A stretch of DNA of 10,702 nucleotides, taken from NCBI GenBank assembly GCA_036389695.1, contig DASVWG010000045.1, positions 1-10,702 of the forward strand, written 5' to 3'. Position 1 is the first letter of the stretch. Each line of letters opens with the position of its first letter. Shown piece after piece: positions 1 through 8,000 of this stretch. The translations under genes were made by a program, and so were the position numbers. The stretch is from JALZHR01 sp036389695 (GTDB lineage: Bacteria > Acidobacteriota > Blastocatellia > Pyrinomonadales > Pyrinomonadaceae). The notes below the pieces were generated by a model. That model did no database searches and was not told where the DNA came from. It saw only the letters and a program-made list of their open reading frames with translations.

Positions 1-352
1 TTAGAATGTGAAACAGTAAAAAGAAGAAAAGAAAAACGCCCGTGACGCGCTGGAAAACATAAAACCAGTTGCGGCTGTAGCCGTAATTGCCCGCGTTCGC
101 CCGCGCTTCCGCCGAAATGAAAATGCCGTAAACCGAATGAAAAAGCAGCGGCAGGAAAATTCCGAAAATCTCTATAAACAACAGATACGGCAGATGATGA
201 ATGTCCGTGACGTGGTCTTCAAAAACCTTTTCGCCGCTCATCACCGTCGAATTCGTATACATATGGACGAGAAAATAAAGTCCGAGCGGCACAATGCCGG
301 TCAACTGGTGCAGCTTTCTTAAAATGAAAGTCCTGCTGATTTTGATAGCCAT
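1..352 (-). CDS. sdhC: Succinate dehydrogenase cytochrome b subunit, partial (C-terminus beyond left edge)
   Basis: This is the membrane anchor of succinate dehydrogenase/fumarate reductase (complex II), which binds haem and passes electrons from the SdhA/SdhB head to quinone in the cytoplasmic membrane. The first 117 codons are visible. The N-terminus (RKLHQLTGIVPLGLYFLVH) and later stretches (FLPLLFHSVYGIF, NWFYVFQRVTGVF) match the single-anchor, di-haem type known from Bacillus subtilis. His15, His30, His72 and His115 sit at a constant offset of two from B. subtilis His13, His28, His70 and His113; the last three of those are known haem ligands there. Three hydrophobic segments are visible at about 18-34, 58-80 and 102-117. 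The ATG at 352 is preceded by GAGG (361-364 on +) eight bases upstream. The frame stays open to base 1, so the rest of the gene, and probably sdhA and sdhB, lie to the left. It is divergent from the four-helix gene and the LysR gene. Confidence 0.93.
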   Translation of the reverse strand, partial: MAIKISRTFILRKLHQLTGIVPLGLYFLVHMYTNSTVMSGEKVFEDHVTDIHHLPYLLFIEIFGIFLPLLFHSVYGIFISAEARANAGNYGYSRNWFYVFQRVTGVFLFFFLLFHIL

Positions 353-403
353 TTCCCAAGCCTCGATAAATTTTAAATCGCGATAATGCCTGCGTGTCTC
401 TAA

Positions 404-432
404 ATTTTAAGGTGAGAAACGCAAATCGGCAA
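404..432 (-). promoter_or_regulatory. Candidate sigma70 promoter for sdhC
   Basis: On the minus strand, TTGCCG (427-432) and TAAAAT (404-409) are separated by 17 bases, about 50 bases before the sdhC start. The -10 lies inside a ten-base element, TAAATTTTAA (401-410), that recurs exactly at 367-376 between the promoter and the ribosome-binding site. The palindrome ATCGCGAT follows at 377-384. The repeated element could be an operator, but both copies are AT-rich and might be chance. Confidence 0.4.
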
Positions 433-491
433 TCCGCAACCGTATATTTATCATCATACGTTTTTTAACTTATAAGATAAAATGAATTCTA

Positions 492-521
492 TTGCAGAAA
501 TTGTGTAGAAAAACTTATTAT
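492..521 (+). promoter_or_regulatory. Candidate promoter for the four-helix-bundle gene
   Basis: TTGCAG (492-497) and TATTAT (516-521) are separated by 18 bases on the plus strand. Transcription would begin near 528, at the left edge of the heptamer array, so the RNA would contain both inverted arrays and could pair them into a long stem with the reading frame in the loop. The region is very AT-rich, so a chance match is possible. Confidence 0.35.
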
Positions 522-529
522 TCTAGTTA

Positions 530-556
530 ATAACTGATAACTGATAACTGATAGTT
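530..556 (+). repeat. Left inverted heptamer array of the four-helix cassette
   Basis: Three exact tandem copies of the 7-base unit TAACTGA occupy 531-551, followed by TAG. The whole stretch 530-556 is the perfect reverse complement of 923-949, a 27-base arm. Because the unit is seven bases long and contains TAA, the array puts a stop codon in all three plus-strand frames, closing off any translation that enters from the left. The sequence AGTTAA directly left of the array (525-530) also occurs at 958-963 at the right end of the cassette. Confidence 0.9.
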
Positions 557-568
557 TTGAGGATTATT

Positions 569-919
569 TTGAAAGAGAGTGTTTTATTAGAGAAATCTTA
601 TAACTTTGCTTTGAGAATGATTAAACTGTTCAAGTTTTTAGCGGATGAGAAACAGGAATACGTTTTATCAAAGCAACTTCTGCGCTCTGGAACATCAATC
701 GGAGCTAATATCGAAGAGGCAAACCAGGCTCAATCTAAAGCTGATTTTATACACAAGCTTTCGATTGCCAACAAAGAAGCCTTTGAAACAAATTATTGGC
801 TCAGACTTTTACGAGATAGTGATATTTTGACTGAAAAGCAGGCAGAATCCTTAATAAGCGATTGTGAAGAATTACAAAAACTTCTAACTGCTTCAATCAA
901 AACCTCAAAAAACAAATAA
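569..919 (+). CDS. Four-helix-bundle protein, 23S rRNA intervening-sequence (S23) family
   Basis: The protein has 116 residues and belongs to the small four-helix-bundle family first found encoded inside intervening sequences of 23S rRNA genes (TIGR02436/PF05635). The diagnostic stretch is at residues 34-51 (SKQLLRSGTSIGANIEEA), followed by QSKADFIHKLSIA and NYWLRLLRD. Members are all-alpha and form pentameric barrels. One relative, Avd, partners the reverse transcriptase of diversity-generating retroelements; the function of stand-alone members is unknown. The TTG at 569 is preferred over the in-frame TTG at 557 because GAGG (559-562) lies six bases before it, and the shorter form matches the usual family N-terminus. 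The gene is markedly more AT-rich than the LysR gene and lies between inverted heptamer arrays, which points to transfer. No rRNA flanks it and no reverse transcriptase is in the window. Confidence 0.9.
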   Translation: MKESVLLEKSYNFALRMIKLFKFLADEKQEYVLSKQLLRSGTSIGANIEEANQAQSKADFIHKLSIANKEAFETNYWLRLLRDSDILTEKQAESLISDCEELQKLLTASIKTSKNK

Positions 920-922
920 ACC

Positions 923-962
923 AACTATCAGTTATCAGTTATCAGTTATCAGTTACCAGTTA
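923..962 (+). repeat. Right inverted heptamer array of the four-helix cassette
   Basis: Five tandem copies of TCAGTTA occupy 928-962; the first four are exact and the last starts with C. Bases 923-949 are the perfect reverse complement of 530-556. Read on the minus strand the unit is TAACTGA again, so this array carries stops in all three minus-strand frames and seals the cassette from the right. It begins four bases after the stop codon of the four-helix gene and ends five bases before the LysR start codon. The copy number (five against three) differs between the two arms. Confidence 0.9.
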
Positions 963-967
963 AATTT

Positions 968-1864
968 ATGCACATTGAAACATTAAAAGTATTTTGCGAC
1001 CTCGTCGATACGCAGAGTTTTTCGCTGGCGGCGGAGCGCAATTTCATTACGCAGTCGGCGGTCAGCCAGCAGATTCGCTCGCTGGAAGACCGCTTTAAGC
1101 GTCGCCTGCTGGAACGCGTGCGCGGGCGGCGCGAAGTTCGCCTGACGTCGGCGGGCGAAGTTTTTTATCGCGAATCAAGAAACGTTCTGGCTTCTTACGA
1201 CCAGCTTCAGGAAAGTATGCGCGGGCTGGTCGGCACGATTAGCGGCACGGTGAAAGTGGCGACCGTCTACAGCGTCGGGCTGCACGAATTGCCCGTTAAG
1301 GTGCGCGATTTTATGTCGAAATTTCCGTCGGCGAAAATCGATTTGGAATATTCGCGCACGACGCGCGTGGTGCGCGACGTTTTGAACGGCATTGTCGAGC
1401 TCGGCGTCGTCGCTTTTCCCGAACCGCGCCGCGGCTTGACGATTACGCAGATGCAGAGCGACCGCCTGGTCCTGATTTGCCCGCCCGACCACGAATTTGC
1501 CGAGCGCGAACAGGTCAAATCGAAAGAATTGAAAGGACGAGATTTCGTGCTGTTCGAGCGCGACGTTCCGACGCGCAAAGCGACCGACAAAATTTTAAAA
1601 TCCTACGGCGTCGAAGTTCGCAAAGCCGCCGAATTCGACAATATCGAAACCATCAAGCGCGCCGTCGAAGTCGGCTTCGGCTTGGCAATCGTCCCGCAGC
1701 CGTCCGTGATGGACGAAGAAAAAAACAAGCAGCTGGCGGTCATCCAGCTCGCCGAAAAAGAATGGGTTCGCCCCGTCGGCGTCATTTATCGCAGTGACCG
1801 CCAGCTTTCCATCGCCGCGAAAAAATTCGTCCAGCTTCTGGAAAACAGCTCGGTGAAAAATTAA
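968..1864 (+). CDS. LysR-family transcriptional regulator
   Basis: This 298-residue protein has the normal length and layout of a LysR-type regulator. A winged helix-turn-helix occupies residues 1-60, with the recognition region at about 18-40 (FSLAAERNFITQSAVSQQIR) and the typical LTSAGEVFY at 59-67. A linker helix follows, then a periplasmic-binding-protein-like effector domain at about 90-292. The effector part (SGTVKVATVYSVG, GFGLAIVPQPSV) resembles the CysB/CysL branch, but the co-inducer cannot be told from sequence. The ATG at 968 fits the family start. No Shine-Dalgarno sequence precedes it, because the upstream 40 bases are the heptamer array. LysR regulators often control a divergent neighbour; here that is sdhC, separated by the four-helix cassette. 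The gene ends convergently with the giant gene and probably uses the hairpin at 1987-2016 as terminator. Confidence 0.95.
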   Translation: MHIETLKVFCDLVDTQSFSLAAERNFITQSAVSQQIRSLEDRFKRRLLERVRGRREVRLTSAGEVFYRESRNVLASYDQLQESMRGLVGTISGTVKVATVYSVGLHELPVKVRDFMSKFPSAKIDLEYSRTTRVVRDVLNGIVELGVVAFPEPRRGLTITQMQSDRLVLICPPDHEFAEREQVKSKELKGRDFVLFERDVPTRKATDKILKSYGVEVRKAAEFDNIETIKRAVEVGFGLAIVPQPSVMDEEKNKQLAVIQLAEKEWVRPVGVIYRSDRQLSIAAKKFVQLLENSSVKN

Positions 1865-1897
1865 TCGCGCATTTGTTTATAAAAATCGGAAGAATCA

Positions 1898-1909
1898 GCC
1901 CGCGCGGGC
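1898..1909. other. Perfect 12-base GC palindrome
   Basis: GCCCGCGCGGGC lies just downstream of the LysR gene and is flanked by TTTGTTT (1872-1878) and AAACAAA (1915-1921), which could pair outside it. It has no T-run after it, so it is not a convincing terminator. It may be an RNA 3' structure or chance in GC-rich DNA. Confidence 0.4.
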
Positions 1910-1986
1910 ACGCGAAACAAACCAGAATAGCTACGTTCCGAGCCTGAGTAAATTTCATTTCAATAAAATACAAAGGCGGAAATTGT

Positions 1987-2016
1987 AAAAGGCGAGAATT
2001 TTAATTCTCGCCTTTT
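1987..2016. terminator. Bidirectional intrinsic terminator between convergent genes
   Basis: AAAAGGCGAGAATT (1987-2000) is the exact reverse complement of 2003-2016, giving a stem of about 13 base pairs with a very small loop. The flanking A and T runs place a U-tract on the 3' side in both directions. It can end both the LysR transcript (+) and the giant surface-protein transcript (-), whose stop codon is about 25 bases away. Confidence 0.85.
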
Positions 2017-2041
2017 ATTTATCCGAATTAGTTTTTCGGCA

Positions 2042-5000
2042 TTACTGCTCGCTGACGAAATTGATGTCGCCCAAATCTTCCTGCACGGTGATAATCCGAT
2101 TCGGAGGATTAAAGGTGTATCTCTTCGACAAGACCGAGATGACGTAAACGTCGCCGGCGGTGACATTCTCGAAAGTGTAATAACCGAACGACGACGTAAT
2201 CGCATATTTACGCTCGCCTAAGCCCGAGCCGCCCAGCGAAACTTTCACGCCGCCCAAGCCTTGTCCGTTCGGTCGGGTGACGCGCCCGCTGAGCGTGACG
2301 GAAGCGACGGTCGGCGCGATGAATTCGAGACCGAATCCGCCCGAAAGCGAGCCGACGTTTCCGTTAACCGTATCGTCGCGCAGATACAGCGACCAGACTC
2401 CGTTCGGATTGCCGGTAAACGTGCCGTTCAGCGTCGCATTCGTGCCGGTCGCGCCCGGTTCGCTGTATGGTCCCGCCGGTGCCGGTGCGAAAAAGTCCGG
2501 AACGGCTTCGTGGTTGGCGGATTTGTAGTTGCCGCTCAACAAAGTCGTCGAATCCGGCAGCGGAGTCGTCGCCGCGTCTTCAAACGTTAAAGTCACGTTA
2601 TTGACTGCGTTTGTTCCGCCCGCGTCGCCGACCAGGACAAATTTTTGTCCTGACGGGCTGACGAGCAAAGCGTCGATGTCGTCCGGGCTGGGATGCGTAA
2701 AGCCATACAGCGTCACGCGCACGCGGAACGGACTGCTTCCCGCGCCCGCGACCGTAACCGTGCTCGAAGCCTGTCCGACGAACTCCAAAGGCGGATTTTC
2801 GGGAATGAAAATCGGATTCGGATTGCGATACTGCGTCGCGGCGTCGATGATTTTGAGCGTCGCCGTGTTCTGCGTTCCGAGCGTCGCGCCGCCCGTCGGA
2901 CTCGAAAGCGTCAGATTGACCGTCTCCGGCGGATTTTCCGATTGGATGTCGGAGCAGATTTCAAAGCTGAACGTCTTCGTCGTTTCGCCGGAGCCGAAAT
3001 TCAAAGTGCCGCTCGCCGTCTGGTAATCATAACCGACCGTCTGACACGAACCGCCGTTCGCCGTGCCGTTCGAGGTCGCATAGTTGACCGCGACCGCCGA
3101 AGTCGTGTTGCCCGAACGCGTGACGGTAATCGTGACCGTATCGTCGCCTTCGTCAATCTCGTAAGTCGCCGCGTCGAATTGAACGGTCGCGCCAACCTCG
3201 TCGTCATTGAGAATCGTCGCCGTGCCGGTGCCCGTGCCGATTGTGGCGTTCACTGGATTGGATAAAGTCACGAAAAACGTTTCATCGGCTTCGGGAATCG
3301 TATCGCCGAAGACCGGAATCTGAAACGTTTCCTCGGTGTCGCCCGGTAAAAACGTGACCGTGCCGCTGCTTGGAGTGTAATCTTCACCTGCCGTCGCCGT
3401 GCCGTCCGCAGTCTGGAAACCGACCGTCACGGTTTGCGACGAGGCAGCGCTCAGCGTAAACGTAAAGGTCATATACGTATTCGTCGCATCCGTTTCGTTG
3501 ACCGACGGGCTATTGACCGAAACGGTCGGAGGGCTCGGCTCGTCGTTGTCGGTAATCGTCAGCGTCGCGCTCGTCTGTGCGCCGCCGAGCTGGTTGCCGC
3601 CGGTCGATAAACTCAGGTTGACCGTTTCGTCCGGCTCGTCAATCGAGTCGTCGCAAATCGTCACGGTAAACGTCTTCGGCGTCGTGTCGCCGTCGGTAAA
3701 CGTAATCGTGCCGCTCGCGCTCTGGTAATCCGGCGTAACGATGCCGCTCGCCGCGTTCAGCGGCGGCAGGCTGCAATTGCCCGCGGTCGCCGTGCCGTTC
3801 GAGGTCGCGTAGTTAGCCGAAATCGTGCCGTCGTCGCCGCCCGTGCGGTTGACGGTGATGGTGGCTGTGCCTGCGGATTCGCTGACCGTGTAATTCGACA
3901 TGCTGAAGACGATTGTTCCCGGCGTCGTCACCGTGTCGTTATCGGCAATGGTGACGGTCGCGACGTTGTTCGAGCCGATTGTTCCGCTGTTGGACGCGTT
4001 GGTCAGCATAGCCGTAAAGGTTTCGCTGCTTTCGGTCGTCGCGTCGTCGCAGAGCGTGACGGTAAACGTCTTGCTTGATTCGCCCGCGCCGAACGAGACC
4101 GTTCCGCCCGTATTGACGTAATCGACCGCCCCGCCGCAACTTGCGCCGCCCGTCGCCGTGCCGTCGGCTAAAGTGTATGTGACATCAACCGGCAAAGCAC
4201 TGCTTCCGCCCGTGCGCGTGACGGTCAGAGTGACCGTGCCGTCGCCTTCGTTCGGATTGTAAGCGGTCGGGTTAAAGTCGAACACGCCCGCGCTCGAAAT
4301 GATTTCGTCCGCGCCGATGTCGGGCGGAGTCTGGCGCGTGTCGCCGTCGATGTCTGTAGTCACGCTCGCGAGCGGCGTTCCCATATCGAGCGCCGGCGAG
4401 CCGAAATTAAGGTGCAAATCGCTCGCCGGATTGATAAATGACGGGTCGACGGATTTGGAATTGCCCGGGTTATCCGAACCGGTCGCCGTGTTCCAATCGG
4501 CTAACGTCGCGCGGTCGGTTCCGGCTGTTCCGAGTCCGCCCGTCTGACCGACGAACGTATTCGTTCCGCTGACATATAAGTCGTTATAGCTCGACGTCAT
4601 ATTGGTGAACGTCGCCGAAGCGTTGGCGATGGCATACATCTTCGCCGCGCCGGTGCTCGACTGCGTGTTGTAGAAGATATTGTTCTTCACGTCCATAATC
4701 GGGTTGCCGCCGTTAATCGCCAAACCGTATGAAGGGTTGGTCGCCGCGCCGCGCGTGCCGGTCATCGATACGGAATTGTGATAAATCCGCGTCGTCGAGC
4801 CGGTGCCGCCGCCGGCAACGATGCCCGCCGAGAAGTCCGAAGGAGTTGACGCCGAGCGCACACCGGAAATCATATTGTTGGAAACCGTCGTCGTGCCGCC
4901 GGTCACGCTGTTGATGACGATGCCGAACGAAGAGTAACCGGTCGAATGCAGCTGCGTCACGCCGTTGATTTTATTTCTCGTGATACTGGCGTTGATAACG

Positions 5001-8000
5001 TCGCTGCCCGTAAAAGTCGTGACGGTATTATTCGGAACGACGCCTAAAGCAATGCCGAAAGCTGTATTGGTCGTGCCGGTCGTGCCGTCGTGTTTCAGAA
5101 CGCTCAGATCGTTTCGGGAAATCTGAATACCGTCTTCGAAGTTTGCCAAAACGCCGCCCGTCGTGATGTTGTTCGGCGAAGCGGCGTTCATCGCGTTTTG
5201 CGTGATAACCGTTCCCGTGTTCTTATTCGCCGCGCTCGCGCCGCCCGAATAGATACCGTAGGAAGTTCTGGTGATACTGTTGTTTTGAATCGTGTTGTTG
5301 TCATTATCCGCGCCGGTGCCGGTAATACTGACGGTCGAACCGCCGGAGAAAATGCCGACCAGGGTCGCCGCCGTCGCTGTCGTAGTCGTACCGGCAATGT
5401 TCGTGTTCTTGACCGTGTTATTGGTCGCGCCCGCGCCCGCGCCGAGACTGGTCAGACAGACTACTGCCGAACTCGTTCCGGTGTTGGTGTTTGTAATCGT
5501 CATATCGCGCGTCGTGCCGTTCACCGTGTTCGAGCCGTCCATCGTCACGTTGTCCGCGCCGTTCAGATTGATTAAACAACCGGACGATGAACCCGTAATC
5601 GTCGGAGTCACGCTTGCCTGCGGCTTGATGGTAACGCTAAAGCCGCCGCTTATCGCGTTCAAAGCATTCGCGCCGGTTTCGCCGCTCAGGCTGGAAGTGA
5701 TTTCAATCGTCACCGGTCCGCTGGCGCCAATCGTGTTTATCGCCTGGAAGATGCCGCCGTTGTTGGTCAGCGACGTGTAATTTCCGCCCGCGCCGACCGT
5801 GTATGCGCCGTTAAAAGGTGCGGGAACGATGACGGTACCGGCGATTTCGTCGTTCGCCGGAACGGTGTCGGTTCCGAGTTCGGCTCTTGCCTTAATCGTA
5901 TAAGTTCCGGGCGACGCAATCGAGGTGCTCGGGAAAGTGACCGTTACCGTCGCGCCGGAAGCCATCGAAGCGATTAGCGCGGTCTGGTTGTAAATTTCCG
6001 TCGTGCAGCTCGCGTCCGTGCAGATTCGGTAGCGAACCGTGACGTTGGTCTGCGCGCTCGTGCCGTTGTTGGTAAACGAAGCCTGCGGCGAGAAGGTCGC
6101 GCCCGCCAGTTTCGTGCCGCCGTTGGTCGGGTCGATGAACGCCGTCGCCTGTATGTCGTTGGCAACCGGCGCGATGCCGTCTCTTTCGTCCGCGCCGATG
6201 TCGAACAAAGCGTTCGCGCCCGGACGCGTTTCGCCGTCGAAGTCGTTGGTGACGCCCGCATTCGTCGCCTGGTCAATCGCGGGCGAGCCGGCTTGAAGAT
6301 GTAAATCGACTGTTGCCGCCGTTCCGTTCGGATTAACCGGCAGCGGGTCGGCGTGGATACTATTTAAGTCCTGTCCGGTCGCCGTTCTCCAAGCCGCCAG
6401 CGTGGGAACGACCGTGCCGTTGAAAACGCCTGTCGCGCCGTCCGTGCCGCTGAAATAGAGAATGTTGAAATTGCTGGTCAATCCAGCCGGATTCGCCGCC
6501 GTGCCGCCTTCTCTGGTAGCAAGATGCGCGACACCGCCGCCGACCGCGTTGCTGCGCGCGTTCCAGAAAATATTGTTAACGTGAGCGCGCGTGACGGTGA
6601 CGACATCGCTGAAAAAGCAGTAGGAATTAGAAGCCGTCGGCGCGGCGAGAACGCCCGTGCCGCCGATGTAAATCGTGTTGTGATAAAACTGGTTCGTCGA
6701 GCCTGCGGCGTCTCTGAGACCAATCATCGAGGTCGGAAGCGTAATCGAATTGCCCGCCGCGTCGATGCCGAGGCGAATCATATTGTTTCGATAAGTCGCC
6801 GTTCCGGTCGCGCCGCCGGAAATTCCCCAAATCTGCGTGCCCGTAACGGTCGAAGTTAAATTGAGCGAGTGAATAAAGTTTCGCTCGATGACGTTTGTCG
6901 TGGCGGGCAAAGAGAGTGACATACCGTAAACCGAGTTTGCCGCCGCGCCCGAAGCGTTGCTCAAAGAATGTATCGTATTCCGCGAAATCGTATTGTTGCC
7001 GGTCGCGCCCGATGCGAGAATACCCGCCGATACTATTAAACTCGCGCCGTTTGATGCGCTGCTCATATTGCGGACGGTGTTTCCAATCGCCGTCAGATTC
7101 GGCAAAGAAGATTGAATGCCATACACTGCATACGAGCCGACCTGCGTGTCGGTAATCGCGCCTGCCGCATTCGTTCCGCCGATGACGTTGCTGTTAATCG
7201 TCGCGGCTTGACCTGATGTCGTATTAACCAGAATTCCTCTGAATCCGGTGGTCGTTCCCGTTCCGCCGCTTTGAATGGTTATCGCGCCGATGTTGTTGCT
7301 GGAAATATTCGTCGAGAAAAAGCTGAAATTGTAAAAGCCGACGACCGGCGCGGTGCCGGCGGTGGTCGAGGTCAGATTTAAAACGATGGTCGAAGAACCG
7401 TCGAGGCTTCCGACGGTGTTGCCGGTCGCGTTAATCAAGCCGTCCGTCGTTCCCATCGCGACGGCGATAAATGCCGAGGTGGATGTCGTCGTCGTAGCGC
7501 GGCTCGATGTCTGGCTGATACCGGAGATAATATTGTTTTGAATTTCGGTGGCGGGCGCGGTCGTTCTGACGCTCGCCGCGTCAATCGCTCTGAATTCGTT
7601 TGACGAGCCGGTAATCGTTGTCGTTCCCGTTCCGTTCCCCGCGCCGAACCCGATTGCGTTTCCGGTGACCGTAAAGCCGCCGGTCGAGTTGTTCAACGTA
7701 ATCGCCGCGTAACGCAAAGCCGTTGTCGTAAAAGTTCGCGTGGCGGTTTGATAGAACTTGTTGTTCGAAATCGTCCACGCTTCGTTGCCCGTTATAATAT
7801 TGATGCCGGAAAGGCTGCTGCCCGGCAGAAAGAAGTCGAAGATGTTGTTGCCGGTAATCTGCGCATTGTCGTTTTCAATCGACGAGCTGGTGCCGCTCGC
7901 CATAATCGCCTTGGAAGGCAGATTCGCGCCAGCCGGACCGATGTTGTTATTGGAAATCGTGTTGTTGTCGTTTCCGGTCGTCGTTCCCGTGCTGAAAACA

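Noticed and set aside
137..322. 61-codon open frame on + at the left end
   Set aside because: It is antisense to sdhC, whose haem ligands and family motifs are clear.
441..460. CGTAT/ATACG hairpin in the gap between sdhC and the cassette
   Set aside because: Only five base pairs with a ten-base loop in AT-rich sequence; expected by chance.
557..568. Upstream TTG at 557 as start of the four-helix gene
   Set aside because: It overlaps the GAGG ribosome-binding site that serves the TTG at 569, and the extra four residues do not fit the usual family start.
557..919. Diversity-generating retroelement with an Avd-like gene
   Set aside because: The protein family is related to Avd, but there is no reverse transcriptase, no template/variable repeat pair and no C-type-lectin target in the window.
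923..962. Tandem short repeats as a CRISPR array
   Set aside because: The unit is seven bases with no spacers, and no cas gene is present.
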